A stretch of 64,000 nucleotides of DNA, from positions 4,357-68,356 of the forward strand of contig CAYVEB010000005.1 of the NCBI GenBank assembly GCA_964450645.1, read 5' to 3'. Every line of letters begins with the position of its first letter. The stretch's first letter is position 1. Source of the stretch: JAKSPM01 sp964450645 (lineage in GTDB: Bacteria; Bacillota; Clostridia; Oscillospirales; Oscillospiraceae). The notes under the pieces are model-generated. The model searched no databases. It was not told where the DNA came from and worked only from the letters and a program-made list of their open reading frames with translations. Shown in pieces: positions 50,181 through 57,391 of the stretch. The translations under genes and the position numbers were made by a program.

Positions 50181-51956
50181 GTGGAGATTCTGGAGGTTTC
50201 GACGATTACCAGTGTAATCTCTCTGCTTAGTGGCATCGCCCTGTTTTTATTTGGTATTTCCCTCATGGGCGACGGGTTAAAAAAGGTCGCGGGCAGCAAA
50301 TTGGAGGTTATTCTCTATAAACTCTCTGGAACGCCCTTTCGCGGCGTTCTGCTCGGCGCGGGCGTAACCGCTGTGATTCAATCCTCTTCCGCTACTTCCG
50401 TTATGGTGGTTGGCTTCGTCAACTCTGGCATGATGAAAGTCAAGCAAGCGGTGGGGGTTATTTTGGGTGCCATCCTCGGCACCAGCGTCACCGGCTGGAT
50501 TATCTGCCTGAGTTACATCGGCGGCAGCGCGAACGGCTGGGTGGAATTGCTCTCCACCAGTACGCTGACCGGCATCATCGCCGTGACGGGAATTATTCTG
50601 CGGATGTTCTGCAAGGCGCAGATCAAGCAGCGCGTCGGTGATATCCTCATGGGCTTTGCCGTCTTGATGTTTGGAATGCAGGAGATGAGTTCCTCCGTGG
50701 GCTTTTTGCGGGAAAGCGAAGCTTTTTTAAATCTGCTCACTGCTTTTTCCAATCCTTTTTTGGGCATCTTGGTCGGAATCGCCTTTACCAGCATACTGCA
50801 AAGCGCATCAGCGGCTGTCGGTATCTTGCAGGCGCTTTCCTCCACCGGAGCGATTCAGTTTTCCGTGGCGCTGCCCATCATCATGGGTATTGCTATCGGC
50901 GCGGCTGTACCGGTGCTGCTGTCGGCCCTGGGCGCGAATGTGAGCGGAAAACGCACGTCGCTGATTTATTTGGCCGTCAATGTTCTGGGCGTGTTGATTT
51001 GGGCGATTGTGTTTTATGGCTCCAACGCCGTCTTCCATTATGGATTTGTGAACGCGGTCATGAACCCGGTGCGGATCGCGTTTGTAAATACCCTGTTCCG
51101 GCTCGCGGTGGTGCTTTCTCTGCTGCCGTTTACGCAGTGGATTGAAAAACTGGTCGACGCCCTGATTAAGGACAAGTCCGCCGAAGCTGCGAAACCGGAT
51201 ATCATGCGGCTTGAAGAACGCTTCATCCAGCATCCGGCTCTGGCAATCGAGCAGAGCCGCTTAACCATCAACGACATGGCGCTGACAGCGGAGGAAAACT
51301 TGAAAGCCGCGTTTGCCATCTTGAAATCCTACTCGGAGAAGGGCTTTACAACTGTGAAGCAGCTGGAGCAGACTGTTGACCGCTATGAAGACGGCTTGGG
51401 TACTTATCTGGTGAAAATCACCGGGCAGGATATGACGGTACAGCAGAGCGAAGAGGTCTCCAAGTTCCTCCACACGTTGTCTGACTTCGAGCGCATCTCC
51501 GACCACGCGTTGAACATCGGCGAGGCCGCCCAGGAGCTGAACCAAAAGAAGCTGCGCTTCTCCCCCGCCGCCTCCCATGAGCTGCAGGTAATCATCGAAG
51601 CGATTACGGATGTTGTGCATATAACGATTGATTCCTTCGTCCGCAACGATCTGACCACGGCCGCGCGGGTCGAGCCACTGGAAGACCTGATCAACGTGCT
51701 GTGCGACGAGATGAAGCTGCACCACATCGACCGGTTACAGCGCGGAGTGTGTACCCTGGCCCAGGGGTTCGTATTTAACGATCTGCTGACGAACTTTGAG
51801 CGAATTGCCGACCACTGCAGTAACATCGCCGTGGCGATGATTGAGCTGCAATCGGATTCGTTTGATACGCACGAATACCTTAACAGCCTAAAGGCAGTGC
51901 ATGATCTTACCTTCTCCCGCTATTATGAGGAGTACGCGAAAAAATACGTCTTGTAA
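50181..51956 (+). CDS. Na/Pi cotransporter family protein with PhoU-like domain
   Basis: A 590-residue membrane protein. About eight to nine helices carry two inverted QSS repeats (TAVIQSSSATSVMVVGF and SILQSASAAVGI), the mark of NptA/type-II phosphate cotransporters. The C-terminal 220 residues are helical and PhoU-like (MALTAEENLKAAFAILKSY, FERISDHALNIGEAAQEL, FERIADHCSNIAVAMIEL). GTG 50181 is only one base from AAAGGAG. A second GGAGG at 50192-50196 sits 8 bases before ATT 50205 (protein starting TSVISLLSGIALF), so the true start is open. Confidence 0.92.
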   Translation: MEILEVSTITSVISLLSGIALFLFGISLMGDGLKKVAGSKLEVILYKLSGTPFRGVLLGAGVTAVIQSSSATSVMVVGFVNSGMMKVKQAVGVILGAILGTSVTGWIICLSYIGGSANGWVELLSTSTLTGIIAVTGIILRMFCKAQIKQRVGDILMGFAVLMFGMQEMSSSVGFLRESEAFLNLLTAFSNPFLGILVGIAFTSILQSASAAVGILQALSSTGAIQFSVALPIIMGIAIGAAVPVLLSALGANVSGKRTSLIYLAVNVLGVLIWAIVFYGSNAVFHYGFVNAVMNPVRIAFVNTLFRLAVVLSLLPFTQWIEKLVDALIKDKSAEAAKPDIMRLEERFIQHPALAIEQSRLTINDMALTAEENLKAAFAILKSYSEKGFTTVKQLEQTVDRYEDGLGTYLVKITGQDMTVQQSEEVSKFLHTLSDFERISDHALNIGEAAQELNQKKLRFSPAASHELQVIIEAITDVVHITIDSFVRNDLTTAARVEPLEDLINVLCDEMKLHHIDRLQRGVCTLAQGFVFNDLLTNFERIADHCSNIAVAMIELQSDSFDTHEYLNSLKAVHDLTFSRYYEEYAKKYVL

Positions 51957-52215
51957 AATTTCGTTCTTTGGCTGAGGCGGCAGACGGATATTTCAACTTT
52001 TATTTGATTTTATTTAAAAAATAAGTGATTATCTCAAAAAGCCTTGATTTTACAGGCAGTTTCACAGGACAGCAGGCCAAATTTACTACCAGTTTCCTAC
52101 GTTTAGAGAAAAGAGCCTTGATATGCGCCCCGATTCCTGCGAAACACGAAGCCCAAAGACACAGCATATTCGCTTAGACCGAATACATGACAATTGAATA
52201 TCGACCGCACAGGCA

Positions 52216-52260
52216 GCGTTTCTCAATCCCATACCGGGAGAAAAGGAACGCCGCTTTTTT
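52216..52260 (+). terminator. Hairpin with U-run downstream of the phosphate transporter
   Basis: GCAGCGTT ... AACGCCGC form an imperfect stem with an inner TCTC/GAGA pairing, followed by TTTTTT. It is about 260 bases after the transporter stop. The stretch 51957-52215 holds no gene; the word AAAAGCCTTGATTT recurs at 52037 and 52287 and in part at 52112. Confidence 0.5.
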
Positions 52261-52269
52261 ATCCCTATA

Positions 52270-52412
52270 TTACGCAGTAAGGGCAAAAAAGCCTTGATTT
52301 ATGCGGCTGTATTCTTTCTGAATTTGGGAATAGGTTTTCCGGATTGATACAGCGATACAATTGTTTTCTTAAATTCTTCTGTGTACTTGGTAGGACTGTT
52401 CTTTGTGGGCAT
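52270..52412 (-). pseudogene. IS3-family transposase OrfA remnant, frameshifted and truncated
   Basis: From ATG 52412, behind GGGAGGAAC, the frame reads KYTEEFKKTIVSLYQSGKP and would end at 52299. After GKP the family sequence continues in the next frame as YSQIQKEYSRIN, then is lost (stop at 52272). Intact OrfA proteins read YTEEFKK..V.LY.SGK.YSQIQKEYGIS. So a one-base-type shift and a truncation have killed it. No OrfB is left in the window. Confidence 0.75.
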
Positions 52413-52482
52413 ATATGTTCCTCCCAATTTTCTTTTTTGTCTATTGGGCAAAACGCAAATTTATTTTATTCCATGAGGATAG

Positions 52483-52599
52483 CCTTTTCAACAAATTTTA
52501 AATGTCCAGCGCTGCCTGACAGAAGCCGGGCGCGACAATCTGGCGCGCTATATCGATCTGTTCAACTACGTGCGCAAATACGGGAAATCCTGGCGGTAA
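52483..52599 (+). other. C-terminal gene scrap
   Basis: An open frame from a TAG at 52480-52482 to TAA at 52597, reading QRCLTEAGRDNLARYIDLFN then YVRKYGKSWR. Base use is GC-rich and codon-like, in contrast to the AT-rich DNA just before it. There is no start codon or ribosome binding site. It looks like the 3' end of a gene whose front was lost, perhaps where the IS3 remnant joined. I do not recognise the protein. Confidence 0.4.
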
Positions 52600-52702
52600 C
52601 GCATTTCCTCAGTGCGCTGCTACCCGCACGACTGTGAGCCGGATACCCCGCTGTACAAAATACTCTGAAGCGTGTCGGAACTTTGCGAATTTCTCCGCAT
52701 AG

Positions 52703-52740
52703 GATGGATTGCGGGACGCCCGCGCGTCCTGCAATCCATC
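52703..52740 (+). promoter_or_regulatory. 17-bp hairpin just upstream of the DUF11 gene
   Basis: GATGGATTGCGGGACGC (52703-52719) pairs with GCGTCCTGCAATCCATC (52724-52740) with one position that is G-U in RNA, around the loop CCGC. It ends 4 bases before AAGGAGG and 18 bases before the ATG. It may stabilise the mRNA 5' end, or be a terminator that shields the gene from upstream transcription. Confidence 0.75.
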
Positions 52741-52757
52741 TGCAAGGAGGAACGCAT

Positions 52758-53606
52758 ATGGCTTCCTTTACCAACGTCGCCACGTTGTCTTATAACGGTA
52801 CTACCGTGAACTCCAATCTCGTCACTGGCGAGATTCGCGAGACGCTAACCGTAACCAAGACCGCTCTGCAGCCGACTTACGGCGCGGATGACACCGTGAC
52901 CTATATCGTCAACATTACGAACTCCGGCATGAGCGCGCTGAACGCGCTGACCCTCTCGGATAACCTCGGCGCAATCACTGGGGCGACAACCACCTATCCT
53001 CTGACTCTCGTATCGGGCGCGGTCCGCTATTTTCTCAACGGCGTGCTTCAGCCGACGCCGACTGTAGCCTCTACCTCGCCGCTGCAAATCACGGGAATCT
53101 CCGTCCCCGCGGGCAACAGCGCCACGCTGATCTATGAGACGCGCGTAAACAACTTTGCGCCTCTGGCCACCGGCTCGACGATCGTCAACACCGTCACCGT
53201 CACCGGAGCGGGTGTGACGAGCGCGGTTGAGGCCACGGAGACCATCACCGTCCGCAACGAGGCGGTTCTGACGGTCTCCAAGGCGCTCTCCCCGATCGTC
53301 ATTCCTGAGAATGGGCAAATCACCTACACCTTCACGATTCAGAACTTTGGCAACACCGCGGCGGGTTCTGCCGAGGACGCTGTTCTGGCTGACGTTTTCT
53401 CTCCTGCTCTGACGATTCAGTCCGTCACGCTTGACGGCCAGGCACTGACCTCGCCAGACGGCTACTCCTATGAGCAGTCGACCGGCCAGTTCACCACAGT
53501 CAGCGGCAGCATCACCGTCCCCGCCGCCACCTTCACGCAAAACACTGCCGGGGACTACACCATCACGCCCGGCACTGCCGTTCTGACCATCACCGGCACG
53601 ATTTAA
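52758..53606 (+). CDS. DUF11 (conserved repeat) protein without signal peptide
   Basis: A 282-residue beta-rich protein. Two DUF11-type repeats are visible: TVTKTALQPTYGADDTVTYI with VNITNSGMSALNALTLSDNL, and TVSKALSPIVIPENGQITYT with FTIQNFGNTAAGSAEDAVLA. It is rich in Thr, Val and Ala with almost no Cys, Lys or aromatic residues. DUF11 repeats normally occur in long secreted surface proteins, but this one has no signal peptide, no sorting signal and no membrane helix. AAGGAGG precedes ATG 52758. A spore-coat or intracellular structural role is possible but only a guess. Confidence 0.75.
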   Translation: MASFTNVATLSYNGTTVNSNLVTGEIRETLTVTKTALQPTYGADDTVTYIVNITNSGMSALNALTLSDNLGAITGATTTYPLTLVSGAVRYFLNGVLQPTPTVASTSPLQITGISVPAGNSATLIYETRVNNFAPLATGSTIVNTVTVTGAGVTSAVEATETITVRNEAVLTVSKALSPIVIPENGQITYTFTIQNFGNTAAGSAEDAVLADVFSPALTIQSVTLDGQALTSPDGYSYEQSTGQFTTVSGSITVPAATFTQNTAGDYTITPGTAVLTITGTI

Positions 53607-53622
53607 GAAAACTATGCCCCGA

Positions 53623-53646
53623 GGCTTCCCCCTTTCGGGGGAAGCC
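53623..53646 (+). terminator. Perfect 10-bp GC hairpin after the DUF11 gene
   Basis: GGCTTCCCCC (53623-53632), loop TTTC, GGGGGAAGCC (53637-53646), 17 bases past the stop. No U-run follows, so it may act as an mRNA 3' stabiliser or a weak terminator. Confidence 0.6.
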
Positions 53647-54088
53647 GGCAGCCTCCGTTTATGGCGGGCGCTGCCTAAAGAAAGTGAGTAAAAGAGGGCG
53701 AGTAACAGTAAAAGACGCACCAAACCTTTACCTCCGGGGAAAGGGTCAAGAAAAAATTTTGTTTGATTGGACAGGCACTGTGACGTATTCTATCAAGTCC
53801 CCCGGCTGACAGCAAATTATTTCCATTGTCGTCCAAGATGCCATTTGGATGTATCCTAAAAAAATGGACAAGTATACAAATTGGGGACTTTTGAGCGAAT
53901 TTCTGCGTCAGAAAGATATGACAAGGCACCAACATCTGCCTGGTCAGCCCTGCCGTCTTTGGCGGCTTCATGGTGCTCATTTTCGGCAGTTTCATCTCTT
54001 TCATCAGGCGGTACATCCGACCTTTACGGATATTTATGCAAGACTCCCGCGCAAGGCAAGGCGCATCTATTTCATCCCTTCCAGCCGC
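53647..54088. other. Non-coding stretch with possible membrane-gene scrap
   Basis: No intact gene is supported here. Around 53928-54035 on the plus strand one frame reads GTNICLVSPAVFGGFMVLIF then GSFISFIRRYIRP, which looks like the end of a membrane protein, but it begins right after a stop codon and has no start. The segment is best read as decayed DNA between the DUF11 gene and the serpin. Confidence 0.3.
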
Positions 54089-54124
54089 AAAAATGCGCCT
54101 GCTCCAAAAATGGAAACAGGCGCA
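54089..54124 (-). terminator. Intrinsic terminator after the serpin gene
   Basis: TGCGCCTG at 54094-54101 pairs with CAGGCGCA at 54117-54124, extended by TCC/GGA inside. On the minus strand the stem is followed by TTTTTG (54093-54089). It lies 24 bases past the serpin stop. Confidence 0.8.
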
Positions 54125-54147
54125 CTTTCAATTCAATTTTGCTTATT

Positions 54148-55401
54148 TTACGCCGCGTCCAGCATCGTCCCGATGAAAAGCGGAACATTGTTCTCGCAGT
54201 CAACGAGCATATAGATAAACGGCCTATTCAAATACACTTCTTTTATTTCCCCCTCTTCCACCATCGCAGCATTATACGCCATTTCCACAGTCGTCGCCGC
54301 GCTGGCCTTTGTTCCCTTTTCACCCACGCTAAGAAAGGTCTTATGCAAAACGCGGCTGATCGAAATATTTCCGTCCGTTGAAGTGCCAAGGTCCTCGAAC
54401 TCCGCCCCGTCCGAATCAAAGGCCCTCGGCATGCCCATTTTCATGAGGATCTCAGACATTTCCACGCCGTATTCCGTTTCAAACTTCGGGATCGCCGTTT
54501 GCACCGTAACGTGTTCCGGATTTTCCAGCAGCGCGTGGAACGCAGCGCCGTCAAGAGAGGCGACATACTCCGATACGCTCACGCCCTCTTTGGGGAGCAT
54601 TGCCACAAAGGCATAATGCGCGCCATCATAGTACTTCATAAACCCGGTCGCTCTTTCATCCTCCAAATAGACGCGCTCTTCGTCGAACATAAACTCCACA
54701 TCCTGCTTGGTTCCGTCTTCCCTTGTAAACATGCCGCCTTGCACTTGCGCCTCCTTGTAGACTTCTGCCCACTCAGCCTCAAAGGCAAGGGCGTTGACAA
54801 GGTACATTACCGCGTCGTGCGGAATTTCATTTAAAACTTCCGGGATCATACCCTCTGTATGCTCTTTTACCCAGTCGTTGATCGCCTTGCAGGTCTGGTC
54901 TTGAAAGGGAGCCTGATAAATGGCAGCGCCGTAGTAGTCGGCATTAGTCTGCAAAAAGTCCTGGTTTACCGTAAATCGCGGATCTTCGTTCAGCCAAATG
55001 GCGTTGGCAAGGCTTAGCCGGTATTTACCGCCCTGCGGCAGGTTTTTCCGGTAGCTGTAGAGGTAAAGATTCAGTTCCTCCGCAGTCATGCCCAGAACAC
55101 TACGCATCTGTTCGAGCGTTTCACCCCGCGCCCCGTTTGCCGTCATCGCCAAGGCGCACAGAACCGACAAGGGAGAAATCAACGTATTTTTTGCACGCTC
55201 CTCGCTCGCCTGGAACAGACGGATAGCAAAATCCATGACCCGCGCGTTTTCAGCGCTAAGGTCCTCCGCCGCGTTTACCGAGTTGGGCGTAATTCCTGCC
55301 ATCAAATCCTCTTCCTTCGCCTGCGTCGCGCATCCGGCAAGATTCACCGCCATTGCGCACACTAGGAGCAAGCTGACACCAATCAAACCCATTTTTTTCA
55401 T
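54148..55401 (-). CDS. Serpin-family protease inhibitor, lipoprotein
   Basis: A 417-residue exported serpin. The N-terminus LIGVSLLLVCAMAVNLAGC gives a lipoprotein signal with lipobox LAGC. Serpin core marks: NTLISPLSVLCALAMTANGA, VNALAFEAEWAEVY, the hinge EKGTKASAATTVEM and C-terminal NRPFIYMLVDCENNVPLFIG. The small Ala/Thr residues of the hinge suggest an inhibitory serpin. Counting 17 from the hinge Glu places the scissile P1 near Asn in AYNAAM, but this is approximate. AAAGGTGA precedes ATG 55401. It starts 13 bases after a broken sigma-factor gene, so they were probably one operon. Confidence 0.94.
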   Translation of the reverse strand: MKKMGLIGVSLLLVCAMAVNLAGCATQAKEEDLMAGITPNSVNAAEDLSAENARVMDFAIRLFQASEERAKNTLISPLSVLCALAMTANGARGETLEQMRSVLGMTAEELNLYLYSYRKNLPQGGKYRLSLANAIWLNEDPRFTVNQDFLQTNADYYGAAIYQAPFQDQTCKAINDWVKEHTEGMIPEVLNEIPHDAVMYLVNALAFEAEWAEVYKEAQVQGGMFTREDGTKQDVEFMFDEERVYLEDERATGFMKYYDGAHYAFVAMLPKEGVSVSEYVASLDGAAFHALLENPEHVTVQTAIPKFETEYGVEMSEILMKMGMPRAFDSDGAEFEDLGTSTDGNISISRVLHKTFLSVGEKGTKASAATTVEMAYNAAMVEEGEIKEVYLNRPFIYMLVDCENNVPLFIGTMLDAA

Positions 55402-55414
55402 TTCATCTCACCTT

Positions 55415-55948
55415 TCATTCATAAAAAAATTTGTATTCCGGAAGCACCTTCCACGCCTCGGTTTTGGTCAGAATGTCCTGGACCGCTTTGCAGACGCTGA
55501 GAAATTTTTGCCCCGCGCTGCCCCGCGATTCATAATTCAAGACAATCTTTTCCGCCGCGATGGTTTTCTGGACGGCGTCGGTGCGGACGGACAGAATCAA
55601 GGTCATAGACGGTCTGCTCCAGTGTCTTTTCGTCGTCAGCAAAGCCTTGCGCCTCGGAAAGCTCCGTAAAGTTGGACACTTTGCGGTGCTTGAAATAGTC
55701 GAACGCGTGGCTCCTGCCGATCATTAAAAGATAGGTTTTCAGCGTCACCTCAAAGTTATACCGATGTTTATGTATGATATGATTAGATCAGAAAAGGCAT
55801 CAATTGCGATATCCTCGTCTGCCTGGACGTCATGCGTATAGCGGTCGATGAAGAATACAAGACTGCGAAACAGCTTTTCCATAAATTCGTCAAAGGCACT
55901 TTCGTCACCATCAGGGAAACAGCGGTAACTACTTGCGCCGTTATCCAT
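55415..55948 (-). pseudogene. Sigma-70/ECF-type sigma factor gene broken by two short tandem duplications
   Basis: Frame 1 from ATG 55948 (GAAGGA upstream) reads FMEKLFRSLVFFIDRYTHDV then DEDIAIDAFSDLI, sigma region 2. Frame 2 carries on with HKHRYNFEVTLKTYLLMIGR, DYFKHRKV and DDEKTLEQTVYD. Frame 3 goes on with VRTDAVQKTIAAEKIVLN to KVLPEYKFFYE and stops at 55415. At the first break ATCAT is doubled (near 55777); at the second GTCC is doubled (near 55595). Removing each copy restores one frame. The last part does not look like sigma region 4 and may belong to another protein. Confidence 0.65.
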
Positions 55949-56212
55949 AGATCATCCTTCTGACTTTGGGCGTTCTGTCTTTCATTGATTATACGACGCA
56001 GCGGCGGGCAGTTTCTTAAAAAATTGAAAATTGTCTTATTCTATCACACACAGGCCCGAAAATCAACGTCCATCCCCGTCCGGCCCGCCCATGGCGAGAA
56101 AGGGTAACTACATTCTCCGCTGATCTGTCTGAGAAGGGCGGAGCTACCACTCCGGCCTATCAAAAATTTTCTTACATCAACTATTGATAAAGAGCCGAAA
56201 ATGCGCACTGCA
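55949..56212. other. Gap between the sigma-factor remnant and nagA
   Basis: About 260 bases with no supported gene. On the minus strand a TATAAT-like word lies near 55988-55993, about 45 bases before the sigma-factor start, but no good -35 box is spaced with it. The nagA terminator begins at 56213. Confidence 0.4.
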
Positions 56213-56249
56213 AAAAGCCACAACCTTCCAGGGGAAAGCTGCGGCTTGC
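56213..56249 (-). terminator. Intrinsic terminator after nagA
   Basis: On the minus strand AAGCCGCAGCTTTCC pairs with GGAAGGTTGTGGCTT with a few G-U pairs and bulges, followed by TTTTGC. It starts 12 bases after the nagA stop and closes the kinase-ROK-nagA run. Confidence 0.75.
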
Positions 56250-56260
56250 CATATTTGAAA

Positions 56261-57391
56261 TCAGCAAACACGCTTGCCGTCGATGTAGACGGACAAACAG
56301 TTTAGATCCCGGTCGCAGATTACAAAGTCCGCGCACTTGCCGGGAGCAATCGAGCCGACCTGATTTGCGGCGCCTATTGCACACGCTGGATTGTAGGAAG
56401 CCGCGCGGACAGCGTCTTCCAATGGGATGCCATAGTGGACGGCGTTCTTCATGCAGTCGAACAAATTGGAAACCGAACCCGCCAGCGTTCCATCCGCCAA
56501 CGTACAGGTCTTCCCCTTCAAAAAGACGTCCTGGCCGCCCAACTCGTACTTCCCGTCCGGCATCCCACAGCAGCGAAGTGCGTCGGAAATCAGCACCATC
56601 CGCTCAGCTCCAAAGATCGAAAACGCCATTCGGATGATCGCCGGGTGGACGTGGATTCCGTCACAGATCAACTCCGCCCGCACCTTGGGATTCTCCGCCG
56701 CCGCGCCAATCACGCCGGGCTTGCGGTGGTGGATAGGGGGCATGGCGTTAAACAGATGCGTCACGTGGGTCGCACCGGCGTCAATGGCGGCTTTGGCCTG
56801 TTCATAGGTCGCGTCAGTATGCGCCAGGGAAACGGTGCATAGTTTGCTCACTTCCCGAACATACTCCACACTCCCTGGCAGTTCCGGAGCCAGATCCGCC
56901 ACCCGGATCAGTCCGCCCGACACCTCGTACAGGCGCTTGAATGCGGCCACATCCGGATTTCTTAAATAAGCGCCGTTTTGCGCGCCCTTTTTCTTATCGC
57001 AGAAAAACGGGCCTTCCATCTGAATGCCCAGCAGCTTCGAGCATCCCTCCGGCCTTTCCTCGTGCAGCCGTTTGGCCGTCAGAAAAGCGCGCTCAAGCTG
57101 ATCATAGGGCAGGGTCATGGACGCCGGGGCAAAGGAAGTGATCCCCTGCTTGCCCAGGTACGCGGCCATCTTCCGCAGGCCCTCATCGCTGCCGTCGGAA
57201 AAATCGGCGTTGGAATTGCCATGGTTGTGGATGTCGATCAGACCGGGAAGTACCAGCGCCCCCTGCAAATTCACAGCCTCCCGGGAATCCAGCCCCTCGA
57301 AAATTTGGCCAAACTTCCCCCGCTCCACGGTAAAGCCGCCCTTTAGGAAGCGAAAATCATTGGTCAGAATTGTCGCATTGCTAAAAATCAT
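56261..57391 (-). CDS. nagA: N-acetylglucosamine-6-phosphate deacetylase
   Basis: Amidohydrolase that converts GlcNAc-6-P to GlcN-6-P. 376 residues. Metal and active-site motifs: LPGLIDIHNHGNSN, QMEGPFF, SLAHTDATYEQA, HLFNAMPPIHHR, and ELICDGIHVHP with the catalytic Asp in LISDALR. AAAGGAG precedes ATG 57391. The start lies inside the end of the ROK gene (11-base overlap), so the two are coupled. Confidence 0.95.
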   Translation of the reverse strand: MIFSNATILTNDFRFLKGGFTVERGKFGQIFEGLDSREAVNLQGALVLPGLIDIHNHGNSNADFSDGSDEGLRKMAAYLGKQGITSFAPASMTLPYDQLERAFLTAKRLHEERPEGCSKLLGIQMEGPFFCDKKKGAQNGAYLRNPDVAAFKRLYEVSGGLIRVADLAPELPGSVEYVREVSKLCTVSLAHTDATYEQAKAAIDAGATHVTHLFNAMPPIHHRKPGVIGAAAENPKVRAELICDGIHVHPAIIRMAFSIFGAERMVLISDALRCCGMPDGKYELGGQDVFLKGKTCTLADGTLAGSVSNLFDCMKNAVHYGIPLEDAVRAASYNPACAIGAANQVGSIAPGKCADFVICDRDLNCLSVYIDGKRVC

